Below are positions 17,108-25,759 of a DNA stretch of 43,345 bases, piece by piece (the first letter of the stretch is position 1; each line of letters begins with the position of its first letter). The position numbers and the translations under genes were made by a program. Location: the NCBI GenBank assembly GCA_013360445.1, contig JABWBP010000091.1, positions 1 through 43,345 on the forward strand. The letters are read 5' to 3'. The notes under the pieces were generated by a model. That model worked only from the letters and a program-made list of their open reading frames with translations. It was not told the DNA's origin and searched no databases. Origin of the DNA: Calditrichaceae bacterium (GTDB lineage Bacteria > Calditrichota > Calditrichia > RBG-13-44-9 > J075).

Positions 17108-17145
17108 ACCTCGACAAAAGACGATGCGGCCCCCGGGGAGCCGCA
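17108..17145 (-). terminator. Probable terminator of the cold-shock gene
   Basis: TGCGGC (17125-17130) pairs with GCCGCA (17140-17145) in a GC-rich hairpin 35 bases past the stop codon; on the minus strand TCGTCTTTTGTC follows. Confidence 0.6.
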
Positions 17146-17179
17146 CCGTATAACTGCTCGTAGCTGTCTCTGTTCTCTC

Positions 17180-17401
17180 TCAGGAAGAGATAACGACAAC
17201 GTCTTGAGCCTGCAAGCCCTTGTCAGATTCAACAACTGAGAATTCTACCTGCTGGCCTTCCTTCAGCGAACGATACCCTTCCCCGCGAATCGAGGTGTAA
17301 TGCACGAAGATATCATCCCCTGCTTCCCCGGTAATGAATCCAAAGCCTTTAGAATTGTTGAACCACTTGACAGTGCCGTTAACGCGCTCTGCCATAGACA
17401 T
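17180..17401 (-). CDS. csp: Cold-shock domain protein (CspA family)
   Basis: This small RNA-binding beta-barrel protein shows [15 protein letters not shown] (RNP1) and DIFVHYTSI (RNP2). The start at 17401 (73 residues, MSMAERVNG) has GGAGG (17406-17410) just upstream; the second Met at 17395 is equally possible. The longer frame to 17434 contains the RBS and is rejected. Family members melt RNA structure and assist translation, often at low temperature. A leader of about 67 bases follows the candidate promoter at 17475-17504. Confidence 0.95.
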   Translation of the reverse strand: MSMAERVNGTVKWFNNSKGFGFITGEAGDDIFVHYTSIRGEGYRSLKEGQQVEFSVVESDKGLQAQDVVVISS

Positions 17402-17474
17402 TATACCTCCTGTTAAACCGTACATAAAAACCATTTACCCGGTTAAGGCAGAACACTCTAAACCACTGCCGGTT

Positions 17475-17504
17475 TTATAACGGTCAGCTTAGAATAACTG
17501 CCAA
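17475..17504 (-). promoter_or_regulatory. Candidate promoter of the cold-shock gene
   Basis: On the minus strand TTGGCA (17504-17499) and TTATAA (17480-17475) are 18 bases apart, giving a start near 17468. Confidence 0.4.
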
Positions 17505-17602
17505 AACTGGTAAAAGTTATCGCAATCCGATGAAATTGTCAAGATGTAAGACAAGGTAGGGGAAAAATAAGCGTGAGGGAGGGAGGATTGAATGGTTACA
17601 TT

Positions 17603-17761
17603 GCTAAATGGTTACTATTCAGCCACAGAGATCACAGAGAAAGAATTTTGGGTATCCACCACTTCGTGGAGAGCATGTAGAACCGTTATCCCTGTTTATG
17701 GAACATTTTTTTCTACAGAGCGGGTTTCTGTGGCAAAATGCCTGAATAGTTACGCTAAATG
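17603..17761 (-). mobile_element. MITE copy B with 8-bp target duplication (inverted orientation)
   Basis: The element proper spans 17611-17753 (143 bp, the same length as copy A). It is flanked by GCTAAATG at 17603-17610 and 17754-17761. The end with the extra GCATTTTG block is on the right, so this copy is inverted relative to A and C. Its interior shares a tract with copy C (a GTAGAAAAA...ATGTTCCA core). It is inserted between the arms TTGAATGGTTA (17588-17598) and TAACCATTCAA (17802-17812). The surrounding 17435-17822 gap has no other gene. Confidence 0.9.
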
Positions 17762-17822
17762 TTTGTATAGGCATAACCAATCATTTTTTACAACAATCAT
17801 TTAACCATTCAACACTCTTCTC

Positions 17823-18404
17823 TCAGGCCAGCAGCACCTTTTCGTCGAAATCGCTTTCCCGCAGGTACTCCGTCAAGTATCCAAAAAATTCATCGACGGT
17901 ATGCACCCGCGGTCCCTTCCAGTGTTTGTTCCAGGGGCGGTCCATACACACGGCCAGCCTCCCGGTAGCAGCGAATTTTTCCAGGTTATCGACAAAATCG
18001 TCCAAAAGAGCCAGACCGGCCAGGCGATATTTATCGGCAGTGATATGGATGATATTCGAAGGAATATCATGCCGGCCCAGCCATACCAGGGTGGGTCCCC
18101 TGCCGGCCAGCGGCTGGGTGGTAGCAATGATGATCTCGAACTCTTTCTCCCAGCGCTGCAGCGCTTCTATTGCCCCGGGATAGGCGGGAGCCTCTTCCAA
18201 AATTTCCCGGGCAAACATTTCATCCATAAAGGGGTAAATTTTCTCCCCGATGGGGAAAAAATCTTCCAATTTGCGAGAATCGACCGCTGCGACCTGATGG
18301 CCGGGGTATTCCCGCCGGTACACCCGCACCAGGGAACCGATAAAATCCCGCAATACGCCGTCCACGTCAATGATTACCCGCGGTCTTTGCCCGTGAATTC
18401 GCAT
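17823..18404 (-). CDS. HAD-superfamily 5'-nucleotidase-like protein
   Basis: The 193-residue protein has HAD motif I DVDGVLRD near residue 14 (nucleophile Asp and acid/base Asp both present), motif II in IIATTQP, and motif IV in ALLDDFVDNL. The overall layout resembles NT5C-type deoxyribonucleotidases, which dephosphorylate nucleoside monophosphates. GGAG lies 8 bases before the ATG. The gene is separate from its neighbours, with a MITE on one side and a word-repeat hairpin on the other. The exact substrate is not certain; another small-molecule phosphatase is possible. Confidence 0.75.
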   Translation of the reverse strand: MRIHGQRPRVIIDVDGVLRDFIGSLVRVYRREYPGHQVAAVDSRKLEDFFPIGEKIYPFMDEMFAREILEEAPAYPGAIEALQRWEKEFEIIIATTQPLAGRGPTLVWLGRHDIPSNIIHITADKYRLAGLALLDDFVDNLEKFAATGRLAVCMDRPWNKHWKGPRVHTVDEFFGYLTEYLRESDFDEKVLLA

Positions 18405-18433
18405 TAATTTCGCTCCTGAAAATGCGGTCGGAA

Positions 18434-18531
18434 AGCGTTATAGTGTTCAAGTGTTATGATGTTCAAGTGTTTTAGTGTTCAGGCGCCTAAATTACTAAAA
18501 CACCAAAGCACTCGAACACCATAACACGATA
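18434..18531. repeat. Inverted array of GTGTT words (long imperfect hairpin)
   Basis: The left arm (GTTATAGTGTTCAAGTG and on to 18480) repeats GTGTT every 9-10 bases; the right arm (18495-18531) is its imperfect complement (AACACC, ACTCGAACACC, ATAACAC). The arms pair over about 30 bases with a few mismatches. The same words recur near 27.2 and 27.5 kb. It fills the gap between the SDR and HAD genes. Confidence 0.7.
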
Positions 18532-18540
18532 AAACCGTTT

Positions 18541-19353
18541 TCATCCATCGACAATGTTTTCCCCGTAGTCCACGGAGATCACGTCGCCGTTGATCCACTG
18601 GGCATTGATGCTGGAGAGGGCGACGATGGCGTTAGCCACGTCTTCCGGGGTGGTCAGCCGCCCGGCGGGATTGCGGCCTAAGGCAGTGCGAATCATCCGT
18701 TCGTGGCCGGGGATCTTGCGCAGCGCCGGCGTATCGGTTACCCCGGCTTTGATGGCGTTGGCGGTGGCGCCGACGTCCCTCAACTCCATGGCCAGTTGCC
18801 GAATATAGGATTCTAACGCAGCTTTGGCGGCGGAAACCGCCCCGTACATGGGCACCACGTTGGTGCTGCCGTGGCTGGTCATGGCAAAAACCCGGGAACC
18901 GTGCCCCAACAGGTCATTCCAGTATAATTCCTGCACCCAATAAATCAACGAGTGCGCCATGACGTCCAGGGTCATTTCCACGTTGGCTTTGTTGAGGGCG
19001 TTGGCGGGGTCTTTTTCGATGACCGGCTTGAGGGTGCCGAACGCCAGGCTGTGCATAAATACCCGAATGTAATCCCCCGGGGGAATTTGCCGGCGGATAT
19101 CCGCGACAATCTCTTTTCGTTTCTCTTCATCTGCGGCGTTGGCGTTATAAAAAACCGCTTTCTGCCCCGCCGCCTCAATTTTGCCGATCACCTCTTCCGC
19201 CATGGGCATGGTTGCCCGGCGGTCCAGATGTACCCCGAAAATATCGTATCCTTCTTTTGCCAACCGCACTGCAGCGGCCCCCCCAAACCCGCTGCTGCTG
19301 CCCAGGATCAGGGCATAGCGAGGAAGATCGGCAGCGTTTTTTTGCTTGTTCAT
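18541..19353 (-). CDS. Short-chain dehydrogenase, enoyl-ACP-reductase-like (FabI/FabL type)
   Basis: The start is the ATG at 19353 with AGGAG ending 5 bases upstream (270 residues); the longer frame to 19398 lacks an RBS. The glycine-rich nucleotide motif is GSSSGFGGAAA (about 19-29). The active site reads YGAVSAAK, that is Tyr-x6-Lys, the spacing of FabI and FabL enoyl reductases rather than the Tyr-x3-Lys of ordinary SDRs. HSLAFG and NPAGRLTTPEDVANAIVALSS also resemble FabI/FabL. A role in the last step of fatty acid elongation is inferred; a different 2-enoyl reductase is possible. Confidence 0.75.
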   Translation of the reverse strand: MNKQKNAADLPRYALILGSSSGFGGAAAVRLAKEGYDIFGVHLDRRATMPMAEEVIGKIEAAGQKAVFYNANAADEEKRKEIVADIRRQIPPGDYIRVFMHSLAFGTLKPVIEKDPANALNKANVEMTLDVMAHSLIYWVQELYWNDLLGHGSRVFAMTSHGSTNVVPMYGAVSAAKAALESYIRQLAMELRDVGATANAIKAGVTDTPALRKIPGHERMIRTALGRNPAGRLTTPEDVANAIVALSSINAQWINGDVISVDYGENIVDG

Positions 19354-19474
19354 AGTAACTCCTGCAAAATTTGTATTATCCCCATTACCGAACGTCACCT
19401 TAGAAATCCAAAAACGGCAATAGCGTAAAACGATTTGTGTAATTTAAAAAAAAATGTGATTTTTCCAAATCCAA

Positions 19475-21448
19475 TTAAAAAGCGAAGGAAATACCGATGT
19501 GGAATTCTCCCGGCGATTCCCCCCTTTTCGGAAACCATTTGAACCCATAGTCAAAGCGGATCGGTCCGAAGGGAGTGGCCACCGCCAATCCTATCCCGCT
19601 GCTTACTTTCAGGGAGAGAGAATCCATATCCTCGATCTCTTCCCACAGGTTCCCGGCATCCGTAAAAACCTCTCCGAAAAACAGCCAGAACAAGGGAATG
19701 CGCAGCTCCGCATTCGCTAACAGGGTGTATTTCCCCCCGATCGGGGTAACCTCTTTCACGGAACCGTCCGGATTTAATACCAGCCGCTCCCGGCCAATCG
19801 ATTGCTCCGCGTACCCCCGGATGGTGGAAGCGCCGCCGAGGTAGAACCGCTCCGTGGTGGGAATAAATTCGATATACTTTCTTCCTCCGAATTCCAGAAA
19901 TCCGCTGGCGCGAACGCGGGTGGCCAGGGTCCATCGGTTTTTAAAAACAAAGGGCTGGTAACGCGACCATTGCACAATCGCCTTGTAGAAAACATTGGTT
20001 ACCGTGGTATCGCTGCCGGCGGCGGCGGTGGAAACGTTCAACCGGCTGGTGGAATAGACAATGCGATTGCGAAATTCGGTTTGATAGCCTTTTTGAGGGA
20101 TTAAAACGTTATCACGCCGGTCTTTTAAGAGATTAAAATTGAAAGCATAGATTTCATCCTGGCCCTGGGAAACCTGTTGCAGCAAAGAATCCACGTTCAC
20201 GCCCGGCTCTTCCTGGATATTCACTTTCTGGTAAGAAATCCCCCCGGTATAAGACCAGTAATTTTTGAATTGGTGGCTTAAATTAAAGGAGGCGGAGAAC
20301 ATGTCCAGGGGAACCACCGAAACCGGGCGGCGCTGCCGGGAATAGGTGACGTTAAAAACTCCCGGCGTGCGGGTTTCCAACACCCAGGGCTCTACATAGC
20401 TGAAACTGATCTGGTCGCGAGGATTGAGAATTCGTTTGCGGGCGTCATCGGGATTTTCCCGGCCATAGAACAGGGAGGTAACGTAGCGCAACGATATGCT
20501 GCGGGCGGTGCCGAATAAATTCCGGTGCCCTCCTTCGGCGGTGAGGTCGAAAGTGGTCACGTTGCCCACGGCGTCCCCATTTTCATAGCCCACCCCGAAG
20601 CGCAGCCCCACCCACAAAGCCTTTTTTTCTACCACCCGCCAGACCAGCTTCACCCGCGACTGATCCTCGCTAACCGGGCTTAAGCGGTAATTGACCATCT
20701 TGAACATACCGGTGCTGTAAATGTTCTTCTGCGACGCTTCGATTTTTCTGCGGGAAAAAACGTCGCCCTTTTTGATTTCCAGCTCCCGGCGGATCAAAAA
20801 GCTTTTCACCAGTTCCAGGCCCTCATATTCGAGATCCTCGATAATGACCGTCTCTCCCTCCTGGATTTGGATTTCCACGGCGATCAACGAGTCGCTGCTG
20901 ACCCGTTCCCGGTCGGAAAAAAGCACGTAGGGTTTACCGTTATCCAGGTACATATTCTCGATATTATTCAGGCCGCTCTCGACCTCCGAGCGCTTGTATG
21001 CCTGCCCGTCCTTCACTTTGAAAGCTTTTCGCAATTCTTCGGAGGAGAAAAGGGTATTTCCGGAAAAAGTTACCCCGTTCAGATAATAGCGGTTTCCCTC
21101 GTTAACCTGGTATTCGATGAAAATCCGGTCTTCCTCCTTATCGAAAGAGCCGGTCACATAGACATCCAGGTAGCCCTGCTGGGTGTAATAATTGGTAATC
21201 AGAATCTGGTCTAATTTTAGAAAGCGGGGGTTGAATTCTTTTTTTTCTTCGGATTTGAGAATGCTTTTGAGGTCTTTTTCCGAAAAATTGCGGTTCCCGG
21301 TAAAGGTAATCCGCGCCACTTTCAAACCTGTGGAGGAGAATGCCGCCGAAGAAAGAACCATCCAACATAGTAGGATGAGAATACCTATGAGGATGTTAAA
21401 ACGTAACCTGCCAGCTAATGTCCAACTTGACTTTGTCATTCCCCTCAT
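19475..21448 (-). CDS. tamA: Omp85-family outer-membrane assembly protein, TamA-like
   Basis: The 657-residue protein has a signal anchor (ILIGILILLCWMVLSSAAF), three POTRA domains (about 40-120, 121-200, 201-280; each with an FxGNxxFSxxxL-type start) and a C-terminal beta-barrel (about 290-657) ending in FHIGISFAF with a terminal Phe. FYLGGASTIRGYAEQSIG is the conserved RGY loop of Omp85 barrels. Three POTRAs match TamA (BamA has five), and the tamB-like gene directly upstream supports this. The first ATG lies inside tamB (53-base overlap), indicating translational coupling; an alternative ATG is at 21439. The protein inserts outer-membrane proteins with TamB. Confidence 0.88.
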   Translation of the reverse strand: MRGMTKSSWTLAGRLRFNILIGILILLCWMVLSSAAFSSTGLKVARITFTGNRNFSEKDLKSILKSEEKKEFNPRFLKLDQILITNYYTQQGYLDVYVTGSFDKEEDRIFIEYQVNEGNRYYLNGVTFSGNTLFSSEELRKAFKVKDGQAYKRSEVESGLNNIENMYLDNGKPYVLFSDRERVSSDSLIAVEIQIQEGETVIIEDLEYEGLELVKSFLIRRELEIKKGDVFSRRKIEASQKNIYSTGMFKMVNYRLSPVSEDQSRVKLVWRVVEKKALWVGLRFGVGYENGDAVGNVTTFDLTAEGGHRNLFGTARSISLRYVTSLFYGRENPDDARKRILNPRDQISFSYVEPWVLETRTPGVFNVTYSRQRRPVSVVPLDMFSASFNLSHQFKNYWSYTGGISYQKVNIQEEPGVNVDSLLQQVSQGQDEIYAFNFNLLKDRRDNVLIPQKGYQTEFRNRIVYSTSRLNVSTAAAGSDTTVTNVFYKAIVQWSRYQPFVFKNRWTLATRVRASGFLEFGGRKYIEFIPTTERFYLGGASTIRGYAEQSIGRERLVLNPDGSVKEVTPIGGKYTLLANAELRIPLFWLFFGEVFTDAGNLWEEIEDMDSLSLKVSSGIGLAVATPFGPIRFDYGFKWFPKRGESPGEFHIGISFAF

Positions 21449-24400
21449 AGGTTTTTTGAAAAATGGTAGAAAAAGACCAGTTCCGGTTCAAGCGGTATTG
21501 TAAATAGATCTGGTTGCCCGCCTCCCAGGAAAGCGACGGCGCCGGAAGGTTGCCGAGGCTGGAAGATTCCAGGCGGGATTGATATTCCAGGTAGAGTTTG
21601 GGGGTAAGGTACTTTCCCAGCGCCAGGGTGGCCGGCTGGTTCAGGCGGTTCTTGAAAAAACTCTCCTGGGTTTCCAGGCGGATTTGATCCAGCCCGGTGA
21701 AGGTGCGGGCCTCCTTCTCGATGGTGGCGATCACCGCCTGGGTAACCACCTGCTCCCCTTTTTCTAACAGCAGCGCGTCGGTGTTGCTGCCCAGCTGGTC
21801 GAAAGTAACCCCGAAAAGCAACAGGGCCATCTGGTCCTTTACATCCGGGTACGGGAGGGTATTTCCCTGCTCGTCCTGGATGATCAGCTCCTTTTCCGGG
21901 GCGTTCAAGCGCCCGCGCACGTTCAAATTGAACATAAGATTATTCTTGCGCTTCTGGGCTACCAGGTTCAACTCCGGCAGCTCTTTCGGGTTCACAAAAT
22001 CGATTTTTCCGCTTTGAATGGAAAAATCTTCTCCCTGGATGAAATATTTACCGGAGGTTTCCAGGGTTCCGTACATTTCTAACAATCCGCGCGGCTCCTG
22101 GGTAATCCGCAAATCCCCGGAAAGGTTCATATTAAAGGTATTCAGGGCCTCATTGCTGCGAATGACGAATTTGGGCAAAATTTCCGCAGCGAAATCGTAC
22201 TGCAAGAAGGGCGGGATTTCCCGCAGCGTGGTGGTGAGCAGCAGGTTCTTCTCCGATTCCGCAAAATTCAGCTCCACGTCCGCCTCGTCCACCACCACCT
22301 CCCCGGAAATGGTGATGGTATCCTGCCCGCTGATGTGCAATTTATTGGCGCTGAGCACCATGCGGGTGTTTTCCAGAAAGTAGTTGAAATAGGCATTATT
22401 CATCCCCACGTCCAGGTGGAGGCGGGGGCGGATCAACTCCTCCGGGAAATCAATATACCCGCTGGCGCTGATGTATCCCGTGGGGCGCTGGGGAAAAATG
22501 AGCGATTTCACTTCCCCGAACCATCTCTGTAAAAAATTCCGCGAATAGCTTTTTTTAGGCGACCGGGCGGCAAATTTATCAAGGATAAGCCGGCTGCCCT
22601 CCATGTGGCCTTTCAGGGAGAGATCCCCGATGCTGTTTTCTAACTTGGAGAGGAACAGGGTTCCGTTTTCTACCCGCACGTCGCCTTCGATCAGCCGCGG
22701 GTCGTCGTAATTGCCGGCCAGCAGCAGGTCGATGTCGATGTCGCCGGTGAGGCGGTCCAATTCCGGGTTCAGCACGCTCAGGAAATTGAGACTGTCTTCT
22801 TCTATCTTCACCCGCATCCGGAAACTCTTGTCCGCCAGCGCCTCGGCCGGCCGGCGGGGGTCCCAGCGGAGGGTTTTCTCCCCGTTGATTTTAATGATGC
22901 TATTCAAAAAATTGATGCTGGCCAAATCCACTAACAGTTTGTTCGGCTGAACCCGCCCCTCCGCCTGAAATTCCGGGATGATATAGTCGGCGTAGCGGAA
23001 TTTTTCCCCCTGGAAAATAAATTCGCCCCGGGGGTTGGATACGTTCCCGACCAGGTCGATTCGCCCGCTCAGGGAGCCTTCCAGGGGATACTTGGCTTCG
23101 TAAAAGGAAGTATAATCCTGCAAGCGCAAATTTCCCATCACGATGTTCAGGTCCAGGGGAACGTTCCCGAACTTCCAGCCGACGCTGTCCTGCCCGCTTA
23201 AGAGTACGTCCACGCTGCCGTTCACGGTGACGTAAGAATCGGCGCTTCTTTCATAATCGAAAAAATTAACCGTCAAGCGCTGCTCTTTCAGGGAAAAATC
23301 CCCGCTCATTTTACCCAGGGGATGGCGGTCGATCACCAGATCGTTCAACTGGATGCGCCAGTCGATCTCCGGTTTGGCCAGTTCCCCGAAAAGCTCTATT
23401 TCGGAATCCACGTACCCGGTAAGGAGGTGGTCCCAATAGAAATACTGGTTGAACGGTTCCAGGCGGATATTTTTCAAGTCCAGGGAAAAGGAGCTGTTTC
23501 CCTTGAAGGCGAAAAATCCCCCGGATTTGATGTACCCCGCGTCGGCCGCTCGCAAAGAGAAGGCGTTGACCCGCAGGGTGTCGCTAAAGTACTCCGCGCT
23601 GATCTGTTTATCGTTGCGAATGGAATATTTTTCATATTGGAGCTGCAGGCTGTCCAGCGCCAGCAGCACCAGGTTTTCGGGAAAATTGAGGAATCCCCGG
23701 GCGAAAATAAAATTTTCTTCGCTGTAGAATTGCAGGGGGTCGAATAAAATCTGGCTCCGGTTGAATTTGAATTTGATCTCCCCGCTGGTCAAAAAAATAT
23801 TTCCCAGGAAGCCGGTGGCGATGCTCAGGTCGAAATATCCCTGGCGGTTTGTCACCAGGCTGGTAACGTCGGCGTTGCCCTCTACCCCGTAAATGGTGGA
23901 ATTTTGAAACACCAGGCTGTCGAGGTACAATTCCCCGGTTAGCGAGGGATCGCTGACCGGCCCGGTCAAATGCACGTCTAAGCCCCCATTCCCTCCCATA
24001 TCTTGCAGGTAGAGGCGGCTGAAAAGGGTATCGAGATTGTTTTTAGAAGTGCGCAGGAAAATATCGGCCCGGCGCTCCCGGGATATTTTGCCTTCCAGGG
24101 AAAAGCGCGAGCCGGGGCCGAAGGTCAGCCGCGAGGGCGGGGAGATTTGCCAGTCTCCCCGTTCCGCTTCCAATTTCAGCAGAATGGTATCGAGATGGGC
24201 GTAACCTAAGTCGGAGTGGGTTAACAGAATATTGCCCTTGCCGCTGAGCCGTTCCAGATCCCATTTACGGAAATCGAAATCGATCTCCCCGTTCAACCGG
24301 AAGGGCTGCTCGGTCAGCCCGGCGGATTTCAGATTCAAATCCGCGAAGCGCAGGTCGATGCGGTTTCGTCCCCGGGAAGAAAGCTCCGCGGAGCCGTTCA

Positions 24401-25379
24401 TCCGCCCCAAATTGGATTGGAATTCCAGGTCTTCTAAGTAATAACGGTCTCCCAGGCGTTGATAGTTGGCGCGAAAATGATCCACGATGAGGCTGTCGAA
24501 CTTCCCGTCGAAGAAGAAATCGCCCACGAAATTGCCCGGCACCCCCAAAAAGGCGCCGTAAGCCCGCAAATATCCCTCTTGATAGAGAAAATCCGGCCAG
24601 AGTTTGCGGATCAGGGAAAATTCGATCCGGGTGGTATCGGCAAACAGCAAGAAGCGAAACTCCGGCTCGAACTCCATCTCCCCGTGCCCCACCAGGTTGG
24701 CCTCGGGGATTTTCGCTTCCAACTGGTTCAGGGTAATGCGCTGTTTATTGCCGATCAATTGGAAAGAGAGATTTTGCAGGGTGATATTGCGGTTTTCCCA
24801 ATAGGCGCGCAGGTATTTCGGTTGCACGGCAATTCTTTGTTCGGTGATTTCCGCGGAGAGCTGCATTTGCAGATTGCGGATCGTCTCGGTTTGCCCGGAT
24901 CTTTTGTATTGCACGCTGCCGTCTTTAACGATCAACCGCTCTACTTTGAGAAAAGGGAATTTTTCCAGGCTGATTTGGGCGCCCAGGGAGTCTAATTGGA
25001 ATTCCGTGGTATCGGGGGCGGCGCTGGTATCTTCCGGGGCGGCGTGCAGAATTGCGAGGGGACGAATAAGCGCCAGTTGCTGAACGTCGAATTTTTTGCG
25101 GGTGAAATCGAGCAGAGAATAGTCCAGCTCCACGCGCTTGCAGGTAAGGGTATCTTGCGAAATGATCACCGTCAGGTCGTCGATGCGTACGGTACCGAGC
25201 AGGTTGCCGGAAAGCTGGCGGTATTGGATGCGGATATTATCCTCCGCCAACTTGTTGGCGATATGAATGATCGCCCGGTCCACCACCGGGGTGTAGGAAT
25301 AGAGAACCACTAACGTCACAGCGAGAACAAGCGGCAGAAGAATGGCGACGAACAATAAAATTTTGAGGATCTTAGCCAT
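21396..25379 (-). CDS. tamB: Translocation and assembly module protein TamB
   Basis: This 1327-residue protein has an N-terminal membrane anchor (ILKILLFVAILLPLVLAVTL) and then a very long beta-rich region of AsmA/TamB type with recurring hydrophobic-polar strands. It ends in the TamB (DUF490) domain: EILPKFVIRSNEALNTFNMNLSG, ARGRLNAPE-like VRGRLNAPEKELIIQ, LLLFGVTFDQLGS and a final strand ending in VTF. The family spans the periplasm as a lipid-conducting beta-taco and works with TamA. AAAGG precedes the ATG. The gene end overlaps the tamA start, and no other gene is in the unit. Length is typical. Confidence 0.9.
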   Translation of the reverse strand: MAKILKILLFVAILLPLVLAVTLVVLYSYTPVVDRAIIHIANKLAEDNIRIQYRQLSGNLLGTVRIDDLTVIISQDTLTCKRVELDYSLLDFTRKKFDVQQLALIRPLAILHAAPEDTSAAPDTTEFQLDSLGAQISLEKFPFLKVERLIVKDGSVQYKRSGQTETIRNLQMQLSAEITEQRIAVQPKYLRAYWENRNITLQNLSFQLIGNKQRITLNQLEAKIPEANLVGHGEMEFEPEFRFLLFADTTRIEFSLIRKLWPDFLYQEGYLRAYGAFLGVPGNFVGDFFFDGKFDSLIVDHFRANYQRLGDRYYLEDLEFQSNLGRMNGSAELSSRGRNRIDLRFADLNLKSAGLTEQPFRLNGEIDFDFRKWDLERLSGKGNILLTHSDLGYAHLDTILLKLEAERGDWQISPPSRLTFGPGSRFSLEGKISRERRADIFLRTSKNNLDTLFSRLYLQDMGGNGGLDVHLTGPVSDPSLTGELYLDSLVFQNSTIYGVEGNADVTSLVTNRQGYFDLSIATGFLGNIFLTSGEIKFKFNRSQILFDPLQFYSEENFIFARGFLNFPENLVLLALDSLQLQYEKYSIRNDKQISAEYFSDTLRVNAFSLRAADAGYIKSGGFFAFKGNSSFSLDLKNIRLEPFNQYFYWDHLLTGYVDSEIELFGELAKPEIDWRIQLNDLVIDRHPLGKMSGDFSLKEQRLTVNFFDYERSADSYVTVNGSVDVLLSGQDSVGWKFGNVPLDLNIVMGNLRLQDYTSFYEAKYPLEGSLSGRIDLVGNVSNPRGEFIFQGEKFRYADYIIPEFQAEGRVQPNKLLVDLASINFLNSIIKINGEKTLRWDPRRPAEALADKSFRMRVKIEEDSLNFLSVLNPELDRLTGDIDIDLLLAGNYDDPRLIEGDVRVENGTLFLSKLENSIGDLSLKGHMEGSRLILDKFAARSPKKSYSRNFLQRWFGEVKSLIFPQRPTGYISASGYIDFPEELIRPRLHLDVGMNNAYFNYFLENTRMVLSANKLHISGQDTITISGEVVVDEADVELNFAESEKNLLLTTTLREIPPFLQYDFAAEILPKFVIRSNEALNTFNMNLSGDLRITQEPRGLLEMYGTLETSGKYFIQGEDFSIQSGKIDFVNPKELPELNLVAQKRKNNLMFNLNVRGRLNAPEKELIIQDEQGNTLPYPDVKDQMALLLFGVTFDQLGSNTDALLLEKGEQVVTQAVIATIEKEARTFTGLDQIRLETQESFFKNRLNQPATLALGKYLTPKLYLEYQSRLESSSLGNLPAPSLSWEAGNQIYLQYRLNRNWSFSTIFQKTYEGNDKVKLDISWQVTF

Positions 25380-25518
25380 AGCAATCTGCCTTTAAATCAA
25401 CCTAAACAACTTGTGAGAGGTGAATTTAAAGGATGGTTGGGTGTATTCAAAACTGAATTTTTGGGGGTTCGCTTACAACACCTTCAACTTCACGTAAAAA
25501 CCTCGGCATAACATTCCT

Positions 25519-25602
25519 TATGACACCGGAATAAAGTATAATCTCTATCAAGAATACCGGGTTGCAAAATACTGGATCGCCGACCCGATGGCTAAGCAAT
25601 AA
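25519..25602 (+). pseudogene. Remnant of a Uma2-family (DUF820) endonuclease-like gene
   Basis: After a stop at 25495 the plus strand reads YDTGIKYNLYQEYRVAKYWIADP and ends at TAA 25600. YxxxxVxxYWIxDP is the hallmark end of the Uma2 nuclease fold. The rest of the gene (about 100 residues before and 50 after) is missing, so this is a decayed fragment. The 380-bp gap around it holds nothing else but the terminator at 25630-25664. Confidence 0.6.
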
Positions 25603-25629
25603 GAGTTGCAACAAAGTTATTCCGAACCC

Positions 25630-25664
25630 AAAAGCCCGGCTGGTTAATACCCGCCGGGCTTTTT
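25630..25664. terminator. Bidirectional intrinsic terminator
   Basis: GCCCGGC (25634-25640) pairs with GCCGGGC (25653-25659), flanked by AAAA on the left and TTTTT on the right. It can end the minus-strand dehydrogenase transcript and any plus-strand transcript through the Uma2 remnant. Confidence 0.8.
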
Positions 25665-25759
25665 AATGACCAGGTGCAAAATAAATTTTGTGGCAAAGCC
25701 CCAACTACGGGGTAAACCACTCCTTTTCCGAAGGAACCGCTTCGCGGCGGAGCACTCCC

